Shown here: piece after piece, positions 29,648 through 38,541 of the stretch
Layout of the letters: every line of letters starts with the position of its first letter
Position numbering within the stretch: the first letter of the stretch is position 1
Assembly: GCF_900199205.1 (NCBI RefSeq)
Contig: NZ_OBMJ01000001.1
Location: 1,116,001 to 1,180,000 of the forward strand
Reading direction: 5' to 3'
Length of the DNA stretch: 64,000 bases
Source of the DNA: Streptomyces sp. 1331.2
GTDB lineage: Bacteria; Actinomycetota; Actinomycetes; Streptomycetales; Streptomycetaceae
The notes under the pieces: generated by a model
Databases searched by the model: none
What the model was told of the DNA's origin: nothing
What the model saw: only the letters and a program-made list of their open reading frames with translations
Program-made: the position numbers and the translations under genes

Positions 29648-30193
29648 ATGACCGCTCCCGGCCGCCCGTTGCTGTTCCTCGACGTGGACGGCCCGCTGAT
29701 CCCCTTCGGCGGCCCTCCCCCCGGCGGCTATCCCACCTTCCGCAGCCCGTTCGCCGACACCGGAACCGGTGGCGACCCGCTGGTCAGCCGCGCCGACCCG
29801 GCCTTCGGACCGCGACTGCTGCGCCTGCCCTGTGAACTCGTCTGGGCCACCACCTGGCTGGAGGACGCCAACGCCTGCCTCGCGCCGTGGCTCGGCCTGC
29901 CGCAACTTCCGGTCGTGGCCTGGCCGGTGGAGGAGACGGGTGACGAGACGGGCTACGCGGACGCCGGACCGCACGGCCTGCACGGCCTGCACTGGAAGAC
30001 CCGCACACTGGTCGCCCGGGCCGCCGGGCGGCCGTTCGCCTGGGTGGACGACGAGATCACCGAGGCGGATCGCCGATGGGTCGCAGCCCACTCCCCCGCC
30101 CCCGCCCTCCTCCACCGGGTCGACCCGCAACGCGGCTTCACCGAGGCGGACTTCACCGCCCTGGAGGCCTGGCTGCGCGCCGTCCGAGCCTGA
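29648..30193 (+). CDS. HAD-like hydrolase-domain protein
   Basis: A 181-residue protein with the N-terminal aspartate motif FLDVDGPLIPFGG of HAD-superfamily phosphatases, a middle TTWLEDAN segment in the position of motif II, and FAWVDDEITEADRRW near the C-terminus in the position of motif IV. It is related to the HAD domain in Swiss Army Knife RNA repair-type proteins of actinomycetes; the substrate is unknown. Its last 41 bases overlap the 3' end of the gene on the other strand. Confidence 0.75.
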   Translation: MTAPGRPLLFLDVDGPLIPFGGPPPGGYPTFRSPFADTGTGGDPLVSRADPAFGPRLLRLPCELVWATTWLEDANACLAPWLGLPQLPVVAWPVEETGDETGYADAGPHGLHGLHWKTRTLVARAAGRPFAWVDDEITEADRRWVAAHSPAPALLHRVDPQRGFTEADFTALEAWLRAVRA

Positions 30194-30725
30194 ACCGCAC
30201 GACCGGCCGCGGCGCCGACTCCGGTACGGCAGCGAGGTGTTCGGCGGCGGCCGTGATGAATGCACCAACGGCCGCCTCGAACTCCACTTCCCTTGCGGCG
30301 AGTTCGTCCTCGTCGGACGCGCCGCGCACGGCCCCGGCGCGGGCGAACGCGGCGTCCGCCAGCGTCTCGGGCCGGCCGGACACCAACCGCAGCCGGAAGC
30401 GCGCCGTCTCGGCGACGGCGCCCAACCGGTCGGCCTCGGCGAGCGCCGGACCGAGTGCGACCGGGTCCGACCGACGCAGCCACACGGTGACCAGCGCTCG
30501 CTTGAGCTCGGTCACCGCCGCGGCGAACCCGCCGTACGCGGCCAGGAGTTCCTGGCGCAGCAGTTCCTCGCGCGCCCTCGCCTCGCCGCGCGCAGCGGCC
30601 CGCTGCTGGAAGAGGTGGGTGCTGAGAGACCCCAACAGCGTGCCGAGGACGGCGATCAGACTCGCGAGCACGGTGCTCCTCACCCTCCGGAATCCGTACG
30701 GCGCTGCGCCTCGGCCGGGTGGCAT
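30153..30725 (-). CDS. Small membrane-anchored hypothetical protein
   Basis: 190 residues if ATG 30725 is used; GTG codons at 30683 or 30671 are alternative starts nearer to GGAGG. One N-terminal membrane segment (STVLASLIAVLGTLLGS) is followed by a long charged, probably coiled-coil stretch rich in Ala/Arg/Glu. I do not recognise a domain; similar one-segment proteins are common in streptomycetes. It overlaps the HAD-like gene tail to tail by 41 bases and lies directly after the Tad locus. Confidence 0.55.
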   Translation of the reverse strand: MPPGRGAAPYGFRRVRSTVLASLIAVLGTLLGSLSTHLFQQRAAARGEARAREELLRQELLAAYGGFAAAVTELKRALVTVWLRRSDPVALGPALAEADRLGAVAETARFRLRLVSGRPETLADAAFARAGAVRGASDEDELAAREVEFEAAVGAFITAAAEHLAAVPESAPRPVVRFRLGRRAARPPGR

Positions 30726-30775
30726 CCGGCGGTGCCACCCGGCCGAGGCCGGTCCCGCCCTGTGCGGCGGCGTCC

Positions 30776-33700
30776 TCAGGAACCGGCGAGCAGGTCCCTG
30801 AGCAGGGCGACCGTGTCGGAGTCGAGGTCGCGTCCCGTACGGCGGCTGAGCGCGTCCAGGCGGTTGACGGCGCGCAGGAGCTGGTCCCGGGCGCCGGCCG
30901 AGGCGTAGGCGTAGAACAGGTCCCGGTGCAGGAGTTCGACGTCCGGGGCGACGGCGAGGCCGCGGAAGACGGCGGCCTCGGCGCTGCGGTGGTCGCCGTA
31001 CTGCAGGCGGCGGGCGGCCAGTTCGTGCGCGGTGTCGACGATCGCCGCGATCATGTCCTGACGTTCGGCCTCCGCCCAGCCGTAGGACGCGGGCGGTGCC
31101 TCGGCGAACGGGGCGCCGCGGACCAGGGCCAGGGCGTGGGCGAGGGCGGCGTCCGCGGTGGCACTGGTGCTGCGCATGCCGCGCCGGTAGAGGCTGCGGA
31201 ACTCGTCCCAGTCGCAGGTCACCGCCGGGGCGAAGGAGTAGCCGTCGGTGCCCTCGGTGGGCAGGAAGACGTGACCCTCGGGCGAGGTGCCGAACCAGGC
31301 GGCCAGGTCGGCGAGTTTGGCCGGCAGCGGGCTCTTGGCGTCGGCCGTGGTGGGGTGCGGGTCGAGGTGCGCGGCGCCCGGGTGCAGGTCCTGGTCGAGG
31401 GCGCGGTGGTCGGCGCCGGGGCGCAGCGCGAGGTAGACGGCGAGTTCGGTGAGCCGGGGCAGCGCGCCGGGTTCGGCGGTGCCGAGGACGCCGGCGACGT
31501 CCACTGGGCCGAGCAGCCGGATCCGGGGTGCGTTGCGCGGGGCGTGCGCCTCCGGGGACCGGAGGATGGCGAGCAGGTCGTCGCTGTCGCTGCGACCGGT
31601 TGCGGTCCGGGCCGTCCGGGCGACCGGGGCCACCGCGGCGGGACCGGGGTCCAGGGCCGCGGGGCCCGCCGTCACGACGGGCTCCGGGGTGACGGCCGCT
31701 TCGGCTTCCCCGGCTTCCCCGGCCTCCGCGGTCTCCGCGGCTTCCCCGGCCTCCGCGGTCTCCGCGGCCTCGGCTTCGGCAGCTCCGGCGGCGGCGTCGG
31801 CGCCGCTCTCGGGAGCGGAGGCGCCCGTCGGAGCCGGCTCCTCGGCCGGCCCCGGCGCCGCCGGCCGCGGTACCACCGGCTGAACGGCGAGGACGACGGT
31901 CGCCGTGGCCTCCGCCGGGGCGTCCACCGTCCCGGCCTCGGCAGCGTCATCGGCCGCGGCACCGCCCGTACCCTCACCGGTCTCCTCCTGCCCGCCAGGC
32001 CGACGCAGGTCCCGGGTGGTCTCGTCGCCGGTGGCCTGCCGCCCCTGCCCGTTGACGGCGAACCGTGCCGGACCGGCGGGGACGGGGGCCGGAGCCGGCA
32101 CCGGCACCGGAGCCGGGGCGGGCGTCACCGGGTCGGTGCCGGCGAACGGGCTGGCGCCGGTGCCGATGACCCGGGCCAGCAGCCGGGGACCGGCGGCGGT
32201 GTCCGCCCCCGCCTCTCCCGAACCACCCGCACCACCAGCGGGACCCGCACCGCCCGCGGCGCCGACACCGGCCAGCACCGGTACGGCGAGCGGGAGTTCG
32301 GTGGTGTCGGTGTCCTCCGGCCCGTCCAGGGTCCAGGCCGGAGCCGGGTGCTGGGTGGTGTCGTCGGCGGCTCGGAGCAGTTCGGCGACCTGGTCGTACT
32401 GCGGCCCGCTGAGGCGCTGCAGCTCGACGGTGAGGTGCAGGCCCGGGATGGCGGCCTGGCCGCTGGTCGGCAGGGTCCAGCGGGCGACCGGGCCGGTGCC
32501 GCGCTCGGGGGCGCGGGTGATGACGGCGACGCAGGTGCGCGGGCGGGCGTCGAGCAGCCGGCCGAGTTCGGCAGGGACGTCGCCGCCGGGCTGCTGGGCG
32601 CAGAGCACGATCTCCGGGATCCACGACTCGTCGGCCTGGCCCCGGCTGCGGGCGTCGCGCGGGCTGCTGGCCTCGGCGGCGACCAGGGTGGCGCGGGCCT
32701 TGGCCGTGCGCGGGCCCAGGGCGGCGAGTGCGGCCTCCAGGGTGGCGTGCCGGTGGACGCGTTCGGCGGCCGGGCCGCTGATCGGCACCTCCTCGGCGAG
32801 GTCGACCAGGTGCAGGTGGAGCCGGTCGGCGAGCGGGCTGTGGGCGAGCTCGACGGCGAGGGTGCGCAGCACGTCCCGGGCGTCGTCGGGGTGGCCGGAG
32901 AGGTGGAGCAGCCGGACGGCCTCTAGGTCGGCGAGGACCACCGAGCCGTCGGGCGAGGTGCCGAGGGTGACCAGCGCGGGGTACGGCGCGGCGGTCTTGC
33001 GGGCCTGGGCGGCGCTGAGCAGGTCGCCGGAGTCGGCGCTGCACCACCAGACGTTGGCGGCGTGCGCTGCGCGGAACGGCGCGATCGGGGTGGCCGGGCC
33101 GGACAGGTGCAGCTCGACGGTGTGGCCGGGGGTGATCCGGGCGGCGACGATGGCGGGCAGGCGCTTGCTGCCGCGCACGGTGTTGCGGGCCAGGGTGCGC
33201 AGGGCGCGGTCCAGCAGCTCCAGCCCGGCCTGGTCCTGCCGGGCCAGCAGCTCGTTCTCGAAGGCGGCGGCCTCGGCGGTGGGCATCGCGATGCGGTGCC
33301 GGGGGCGGCGGGCGCGCTGCTGGGTGCCGCGCTTGTGGGCGACGGTGCCGACCATGATGGCGGCGAGCAGGACGCCGACGGTGGAGGCCGCGAGGGCGAC
33401 GGTGTAGTCGTCGCTGGGGGCCGGGTCGGCGTGCGCGGCGGGGGCGGGCGCCTGCGTCGGCGCGTGCGTCGGCGCCTGGGTGGCCGGGGCAGGCTCGGGG
33501 GCCGGAGCCGGAGCCGGAGCCGGCGCGGGCTCGGGAGCAGGCGCGGGCTCGGGAGCAGGCGCGGGCTCGGGAGCAGGCGCGGGCTCGGGAGCAGGCGCGG
33601 GCTCGGGGGCAGGCGCAGGAGCGGGCGCGGGCGCGGGCGCAGGAGCGGCAGCCGCCCCCGGCACCGTGAGCACCATCCCCGGCACCACCACGTCCGGGTC

Positions 33701-34831
33701 GGTCAGCCGCTCGCCGTCCGGTGCCTGCACCCCCTTGTTGGCGTCGAACAGCTTCGGCCACTCCTCGCCGTCCCCCAACTCCCGCTGGGCGATGCCCGAA
33801 AGGCTGTCCCCGGCCCGTACGGTGACGGTCCGCTGCCCGCCCGTACCGCCCGGCTCGGTCCCGGCCTGCGGTGACGTCCCCTGCGGGGGGTTCCCCTGCG
33901 ACGCAGTGCCCTGCTGCGGTGCGCCCTGCTGTGGTGCGCCCTGCGCAGTGCCCTGGGCCGCATCCCCCGAGGGCACCGGAGCCGGAGCGGCCGACGGGCC
34001 CTTCGCCTCGTCCGGCTTGGCGTCCGCCGGCATCAGCAGTTCCCACCCGGGCTGGATCGGCCGCTCGGCGTCGAAGCGGATGCCCGAATCGTCCATCACC
34101 CGCCCGTCGTTGAGCCTGGCGATCTCCATCCACCGTTCGCCCGAGCCCAGTTGGCGCTCGGCGATGGACCACAGGCTGTCGGCGGGCCGGCTGTCCCGCA
34201 CCGTGTACGTCGGCTGCTGCTCGGCGGCCGGGGTCAGGGCGGGCGCGGACTGCGCGGCGGGCAGGGCGGCGCGCTGCGCGCCCGGGGTCAACTGCGCCTG
34301 TTCGGCCGGGGTGTGGGCGAGTTCAGGGACGGCCGCGAAGGCCGATCCGGCGACCGGCAGCAGCGCGAGCACCGAGCCGACCAGTCCGGCCGCGAGCCGC
34401 TGGCTCCAGCCGAAGGCCGGGATCCGGCGGGCGACCCGGCCGCGCAGCTGGGCGGGGATCTCCAGCAGGACGGAGAGCGCGAAGCAGGCCCAGGCGAGCC
34501 AGCCCACCACCACCAGCGCCCACAGGAACAGCCGCCCGTCGTCCGGGCTGGTGAGCGCCTCCCCGATGCCGCCCGGCGCCACGTCGCCCATGCCGGCGAC
34601 CGCCTGGGTGCCGTAGAGCAGCAGCGCGGGGACGCCGAGCAGCAGCACGAGCAGGGTGACCAGCGCGCCGAGCGCGGTGATCAGGGCGCCGCCGCGGCCG
34701 CGTCCGCGCGGCGGTCGGGGCGCCGGGGCGGCGGGCCGGCGCGCGGCGCCGCCGCCCCGATGCGCGGCTCCGGCCCGGCCCGTGCGGGCCTGGGCGGTTC
34801 GGGCCTGGTCCTTGGCACGTGGCGCGGCCAT
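30776..34831 (-). CDS. Tad-locus LysM and BTAD-domain membrane protein
   Basis: 1351 residues. Two or three N-terminal membrane segments (ALITALGALVTLLVLLLG, LFLWALVVVGWLAWACF) precede a LysM repeat at about 210-257 (YTVRDSRPADSLWSIAERQL) and a second at about 334-377 (VTVRAGDSLSGIAQREL). A PAPEPAPA-rich linker, another membrane segment near 470-494, a large globular region and a C-terminal bacterial transcriptional activator (BTAD) TPR domain at about 1195-1351 follow. It may tie the Tad machine to peptidoglycan and to an intracellular partner (inference). ATG 34831 overlaps the stop of the preceding gene (TGATG). The frame stays open further upstream, but that is the opposite reading of the neighbour. 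Confidence 0.82.
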   Translation of the reverse strand: MAAPRAKDQARTAQARTGRAGAAHRGGGAARRPAAPAPRPPRGRGRGGALITALGALVTLLVLLLGVPALLLYGTQAVAGMGDVAPGGIGEALTSPDDGRLFLWALVVVGWLAWACFALSVLLEIPAQLRGRVARRIPAFGWSQRLAAGLVGSVLALLPVAGSAFAAVPELAHTPAEQAQLTPGAQRAALPAAQSAPALTPAAEQQPTYTVRDSRPADSLWSIAERQLGSGERWMEIARLNDGRVMDDSGIRFDAERPIQPGWELLMPADAKPDEAKGPSAAPAPVPSGDAAQGTAQGAPQQGAPQQGTASQGNPPQGTSPQAGTEPGGTGGQRTVTVRAGDSLSGIAQRELGDGEEWPKLFDANKGVQAPDGERLTDPDVVVPGMVLTVPGAAAAPAPAPAPAPAPAPEPAPAPEPAPAPEPAPAPEPAPAPEPAPAPAPAPAPEPAPATQAPTHAPTQAPAPAAHADPAPSDDYTVALAASTVGVLLAAIMVGTVAHKRGTQQRARRPRHRIAMPTAEAAAFENELLARQDQAGLELLDRALRTLARNTVRGSKRLPAIVAARITPGHTVELHLSGPATPIAPFRAAHAANVWWCSADSGDLLSAAQARKTAAPYPALVTLGTSPDGSVVLADLEAVRLLHLSGHPDDARDVLRTLAVELAHSPLADRLHLHLVDLAEEVPISGPAAERVHRHATLEAALAALGPRTAKARATLVAAEASSPRDARSRGQADESWIPEIVLCAQQPGGDVPAELGRLLDARPRTCVAVITRAPERGTGPVARWTLPTSGQAAIPGLHLTVELQRLSGPQYDQVAELLRAADDTTQHPAPAWTLDGPEDTDTTELPLAVPVLAGVGAAGGAGPAGGAGGSGEAGADTAAGPRLLARVIGTGASPFAGTDPVTPAPAPVPVPAPAPVPAGPARFAVNGQGRQATGDETTRDLRRPGGQEETGEGTGGAAADDAAEAGTVDAPAEATATVVLAVQPVVPRPAAPGPAEEPAPTGASAPESGADAAAGAAEAEAAETAEAGEAAETAEAGEAGEAEAAVTPEPVVTAGPAALDPGPAAVAPVARTARTATGRSDSDDLLAILRSPEAHAPRNAPRIRLLGPVDVAGVLGTAEPGALPRLTELAVYLALRPGADHRALDQDLHPGAAHLDPHPTTADAKSPLPAKLADLAAWFGTSPEGHVFLPTEGTDGYSFAPAVTCDWDEFRSLYRRGMRSTSATADAALAHALALVRGAPFAEAPPASYGWAEAERQDMIAAIVDTAHELAARRLQYGDHRSAEAAVFRGLAVAPDVELLHRDLFYAYASAGARDQLLRAVNRLDALSRRTGRDLDSDTVALLRDLLAGS
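33523..33612. repeat. 18-bp minisatellite in the LysM/BTAD gene
   Basis: Five 18-base units of GCGCGGGCTCGGGAGCAG type, four of them identical, encode the Pro-Ala-Glu linker. Being in frame, copy changes would alter linker length without breaking the gene. Confidence 0.85.
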
Positions 34832-35283
34832 CAGTCGGTCTCCGCTTTCTCGACTCCGTGGACGAGGGTCGCACTGCCCTTGCCCGTTACCTTCCGTTCC
34901 CCGAGGGCGCCCAGCAGGACCGGCCGGTAGTCGGCCTGCACGGTGACGATGACGACCTTGCCGTCCTCGGAGAAATCGACGTGCTCGGATTTCAGGCCGT
35001 ACAGGCCGAGGTAGGCGTCGGCGGCGTCCTGGGCGTACTTCTGCTGGGCCTTGAACCCCTTGCCCTTCAACAGCTCGGCCTGGTCGAGCTGTTGCCCGCC
35101 GACCCGCGCGGCCTCCAGGGCGTAGGCGTCGGTGCGCTCGGCGACCCGCAGTCGGCCGCCCGCGTCGACCACCAGGGCGATGACGAGCACGACGTAGGCT
35201 GCGCAGATCGCCACGAAGAGGGCGACCGCGCCCCGGTCGGGCCGACCCGCCGTCCGTCGCCGCAGCCGGCTCAGCACCCGCAT
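34831..35283 (-). CDS. TadE/TadG-like pilus assembly protein
   Basis: A 150-residue protein with a charged N-terminus, GRPDRGAVALFVAICAAYVVLVIALVVDAGGRLRV as the membrane segment region, and an extracytoplasmic C-terminal part. This matches TadE/TadG-type minor pseudopilins of actinobacterial Tad loci (DRGAVAL at the membrane edge). ATG 35283 follows GGGGGAG. The end overlaps the LysM/BTAD start. Confidence 0.75.
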   Translation of the reverse strand: MRVLSRLRRRTAGRPDRGAVALFVAICAAYVVLVIALVVDAGGRLRVAERTDAYALEAARVGGQQLDQAELLKGKGFKAQQKYAQDAADAYLGLYGLKSEHVDFSEDGKVVIVTVQADYRPVLLGALGERKVTGKGSATLVHGVEKAETD

Positions 35284-35437
35284 CCTCTCCCCCCGATCCG
35301 CACGCCGTCCTCCCCACCGGCCCCCACCGGGCGCCGCTCGATACCGCTGTGTCATCCCCCGGGCGCTCTCCGCTTGCGTCTCCCCCGCGCGGGCCGCCTC
35401 CAATCCCCCGGCGTCCCGGCGGCGGAGGCACGCGCCC

Positions 35438-35905
35438 TCAGGTGCCCCGGTAACGGTCCACCACCGAGCGGAACTCGCCGACGAGGTGCTTCGTCACGGG
35501 CACCCCGGACGGCCCGCCGAGCAGGTCGGACAGTTCGACGTCGCAGACCACGGTGACCGTGACGGTCGTGACCGGCCCGCCCGGCAGGTCGAGCTTCCCC
35601 TTCTCGACCCGGACGTCCCCGTCGCGGCAGGAGACGCCCTGCTGGCGCAGCGTCTCCAGGGCGGAGTCCCTGGCCGGCTTCGCCATCGCCTCCGGGTCGC
35701 GCTGCAGCGTGGCCGTACGGGCCCCGGCGCGGGCGGCGGCCTCGACGGTGCCGGCCGTGGTCTGCACCCGTCCGGCGGCGACGGCCAGCAGCACCAGGCC
35801 GACCACGCCCGGCACGACGATCGCCGCCTCGATCGCGATCCCGCCGCGGTCCCGTCTGCGCGAGCGCCACCACCGCGGCCCGGCCCCGGGCGTTCCCCGC
35901 CTCAC
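35438..35905 (-). CDS. TadE-like protein
   Basis: A 155-residue protein: RDRGGIAIEAAIVVPGVVGLVLLAV is the conserved TadE motif (G, E and P at the start of the membrane helix), followed by an outside domain with one Cys pair (VSCRDG, VVCDVE). The GTG at 35905 overlaps the stop of the preceding TadE-like gene (GTGA). A likely minor pilin or assembly factor of the Tad machine. Confidence 0.82.
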   Translation of the reverse strand: MRRGTPGAGPRWWRSRRRDRGGIAIEAAIVVPGVVGLVLLAVAAGRVQTTAGTVEAAARAGARTATLQRDPEAMAKPARDSALETLRQQGVSCRDGDVRVEKGKLDLPGGPVTTVTVTVVCDVELSDLLGGPSGVPVTKHLVGEFRSVVDRYRGT

Positions 35906-36315
35906 GGCTTCACCGCCGGCGGGACGAAGCGCTCGCGCGGCGCCTCCGCGAACTGGGTGATGGCGGGCGCCGACAGCCCGGGTATCAGCAGCGGTGGCGT
36001 CAGCTGCACGGTGACCCGGATGGTGTCGGCCGTGCTGCCGGACGTCCGCACCTCGTACGAGCGCACGCCCTGCCGGTCGAGGAAGTCCCGGGCCTGCCGC
36101 TCGGCCGCCGCGTTCTTCCCCTCGTCCGTCGCGTTGCCCTGCACCCGCCCGGCGTCCACGCCCTCGCGGGCGGCGGTGAGCGCGACCTGCCGGTCGTACC
36201 ACCACAGCGCGGCCTGGACGACGAGCAGCAGGAGCAGCAGGACGACCGGGAAGACGATGGCGAGGCTGACGCTCATCGACCCCCGGTCGCCCCCGCGGCG
36301 GAGAGGCGGGCGCAT
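35902..36315 (-). CDS. TadE-like protein
   Basis: A 137-residue protein with GGDRGSMSVSLAIVFPVVLLLLLLVVQ at its N-terminus, the TadE-type helix with proline, and a C-terminal outer domain. ATG 36315 sits inside the stop of the preceding gene (TGATG); a GTG one codon earlier is also possible. Second of three TadE-type proteins in the cluster. Confidence 0.82.
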   Translation of the reverse strand: MRPPLRRGGDRGSMSVSLAIVFPVVLLLLLLVVQAALWWYDRQVALTAAREGVDAGRVQGNATDEGKNAAAERQARDFLDRQGVRSYEVRTSGSTADTIRVTVQLTPPLLIPGLSAPAITQFAEAPRERFVPPAVKP

Positions 36316-36608
36316 CACTTGGTGGCGCCGCCCGCGCCGCCAGCGCCACCGGGCATGTTCGGGTCCTGCTCCACCTTCTGGACGACCTTGTCCTTGAGCA
36401 GGTACAGCGCGGTCGCGACGGCGCCCGCGACGAAGACCAACGCGATGATGGCGAGGGCGAGTTCGATGCTGATCGCGCCGCGGTCGCCGCGCGCGCGGGC
36501 GGCTCGGAGCCGGCCGAGCCGCAGCGTGAACAGCAGCAGCGCGAACTGCACCGGCAGCAGGACGGGTCGCAGCACCCTTCCGGCCAGGTGGGCGAGTCGT
36601 ACGGTCAT
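36315..36608 (-). CDS. Flp pilin-like small membrane protein
   Basis: A 97-residue protein with one hydrophobic helix after ARGDRGAISIELALAII. Position (between tadC and the tadE genes), size and the Gly/Glu pattern at the helix start suit the pilin of the system, though it is longer than classic Flp pilins and lacks the usual GASAIEY box. GGGAGA precedes ATG 36608. The prepilin peptidase is not in this window. Confidence 0.65.
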   Translation of the reverse strand: MTVRLAHLAGRVLRPVLLPVQFALLLFTLRLGRLRAARARGDRGAISIELALAIIALVFVAGAVATALYLLKDKVVQKVEQDPNMPGGAGGAGGATK

Positions 36609-36703
36609 CGGGGTCTCCCGGGGTGTGGCGGTGTGGTGTGGTGTCAGCCGCGTGGTGTCGGTGCCACCGGGTGGTGTCGGTGTCAGCTGCTCCGGCACGT
36701 CGG

Positions 36704-37582
36704 TCAGTTGAGCATCTGGTGGAGCGCGGGGAAGACGATCAGGACGGTCATCAGCAGGGTCAGGGCGGCCCCCGGCGCGACCATCCGCTCGCTGTCGGCG
36801 TTGGCGCGGGCCAGGTCCTCGGCGAGCAGTTCGCCGCGCAGACCCTTGGCGCGGGCCCGCAGGGTGTCGTACACGGCGGCGCCGTCGGTGCCGGACAGCC
36901 GCATGATGTCCGCCACGTCCTGCAGCGGACTGAGGCCCAACTCCTCGGCCAGCGAGTCGAGTCCGGCCCACGGCGGGAGCCGGTCGGTGGCCGCGCGCTC
37001 CAGTGCGTCGCGGATCCGCCGGAAGACCGTGCCCCGGCCGACCGAGGCGGCCCGGCGCAGCGCCTCGGCGGGACCGCAGTCGGCGGCCCGCTCCAGCGCG
37101 ACGAGTTCCAGGTAGGCGGCGATGCCGTGCAGGTACTCGGTGCGCGCCTCCTTGGCCTCGCCGCGCACGATGGCGTCCGGGACGAACCAGAGCAGTCCGG
37201 CCAGCAGCGGCCCGGCGACCAGCGGCAGGGCGAAGGGCAGGCCGGTGTCCATCAGCACGGCCATCGCGCCCAGGTAGGCGGGCAGCACCAGGCCGAGCGC
37301 GGCGAACAGCAGCTTGTGCACCATGAACCGGGCCGGGGTGCGGCCGATCAGGGCGAGTTCGCGGCGCGGGACGGAGACCCCGCGCAGGTGGACCGAGCGC
37401 TCGCCGACCCGGTCGTACCAGCGCGGCCGCTCGTCCGGGTCCTGCTCGCGGTCGGCGGGGACGGCGTGCAGCCGGTCCAGCGCCTGGCGCAGGTCGGGCG
37501 GCGCGGGCCGCAGTTCGGCGATCAGCAGGGCGATGCCGCCGGCCGCGGCGGCGCCGGCCAGCACGGACCAGGGCGAGATCAC
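36704..37582 (-). CDS. tadC: Tad pilus inner-membrane protein TadC-like
   Basis: A 292-residue type II/IV secretion F-domain protein with membrane segments near the N-terminus, centre (LLFAALGLVLPAYLGAMAVL, PLVAGPLLAGLLWFVPDAIV) and C-terminus. AAYLELVALERAADCGPAEAL and GAAVYDTLRARAKGLRGELLAEDLARAN are typical of TadC. It forms the platform with TadB for pilin assembly. The GTG overlaps the tadB stop (GTGA). Confidence 0.85.
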   Translation of the reverse strand: MISPWSVLAGAAAAGGIALLIAELRPAPPDLRQALDRLHAVPADREQDPDERPRWYDRVGERSVHLRGVSVPRRELALIGRTPARFMVHKLLFAALGLVLPAYLGAMAVLMDTGLPFALPLVAGPLLAGLLWFVPDAIVRGEAKEARTEYLHGIAAYLELVALERAADCGPAEALRRAASVGRGTVFRRIRDALERAATDRLPPWAGLDSLAEELGLSPLQDVADIMRLSGTDGAAVYDTLRARAKGLRGELLAEDLARANADSERMVAPGAALTLLMTVLIVFPALHQMLN

Positions 37583-38541
37583 CGGACCTCCCCGAGCTGC
37601 TCGGCCCGCTCCGGCTGAGGCGCCCGGGCGCCCGCCCGCCGGCCGCGCCGGCTGCGCCGGTCCGGCGTCAGCAGCCGCGGCACCGGCGGATGGGAGGCCA
37701 GCGCCCGCATCCAGGCGATGATCGCCACGAACAGGGCGGCGACCACGGCGAGGACCAGCTGGCCGAGGAAGGTCCCGTACGGGCGGGTGTACTCGGTGTT
37801 GAAGGAGCCGACGGTGACGACCAGCACGATGATGCCGACCAGCCAGCGGATGGTGGTCCGGTGCTTGGCCCGGTCGGCCTCGATGGCGCGGCGCTGGCGG
37901 ACCTCCTCGCGCACCGAGTCGGCCATGTCGGAGAGCGTGCGGGCCAGGCCGGGGCCACTGTCCCCGGACCGCAGCACGAGCGCGGCGAGCACCTTGTCGG
38001 CGGTGGCGTCGGCGAGGCTGTCGGCGAAGGCGTGCAGGGCCTCCTCGGGCCGCCAGCGGGCCTGCAGCCGGGCGGCCAGTTCGCCGATCTCGTCCTCCAG
38101 GGCGGCGGGCGCGGTGCGGCGGCTGGTGACGATGGCCTGGTTGAGGCCGACGCCGAGCAGCAGCACGTCGGCGATGCGCTGGGTCCATTCGGACAGCGCT
38201 TCGAGCCGCTCGATCCGGTGGGTGTCCGGGCGGGTGGTGTCGAAGAGCCAGGGCAGGCCGAAGACGGCCAGCGGGACCAGCAACGCCGTCAGCGGGATGC
38301 CGGTGAACAGCCAGGCCAGCGGCGCGCCGGCGAGCGCGAGCGGCAGCTGGACGCGGCGCAGCCGCACCATCCGCGGCGCGGCCGAACCGGGGGCGCCGTA
38401 CCAGAACACGTGGGCGCGCCCGGCCAGCGGGTTGGGCCGCGCCTGGGCGTCCTCGTCGGCGGGGTCGCTGCCGCGGAACCAGGCCGCCAGGGCGACCAGG
38501 CCGCCCGCGACCGCCAGCCCGCACAGGGCGAACAGCAGCAT
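37579..38541 (-). CDS. tadB: Tad pilus inner-membrane protein TadB-like
   Basis: A 320-residue F-domain protein (GPGLARTLSDMADSVREEVRQRRAIEADRAKHRTT region) with membrane segments at both ends. It is the partner of TadC in the inner-membrane platform. ATG 38541 overlaps the tadA stop (TGATG); a GTG one codon upstream would also overlap. Confidence 0.87.
   Translation of the reverse strand: MLLFALCGLAVAGGLVALAAWFRGSDPADEDAQARPNPLAGRAHVFWYGAPGSAAPRMVRLRRVQLPLALAGAPLAWLFTGIPLTALLVPLAVFGLPWLFDTTRPDTHRIERLEALSEWTQRIADVLLLGVGLNQAIVTSRRTAPAALEDEIGELAARLQARWRPEEALHAFADSLADATADKVLAALVLRSGDSGPGLARTLSDMADSVREEVRQRRAIEADRAKHRTTIRWLVGIIVLVVTVGSFNTEYTRPYGTFLGQLVLAVVAALFVAIIAWMRALASHPPVPRLLTPDRRSRRGRRAGARAPQPERAEQLGEVR

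Noticed and set aside
34832..35431. N-terminal extension of the LysM/BTAD frame by 200 residues
   Set aside because: The extension is arginine/glycine-rich, overlaps a TadE-like gene in another frame, and ATG 34831 has a ribosome site and the TGATG overlap.
36609..36703. A classic short Flp pilin gene between the pilin-like gene and tadC
   Set aside because: The 95 bases contain GTGGTGTCGG-type repeats and no frame with a hydrophobic helix.
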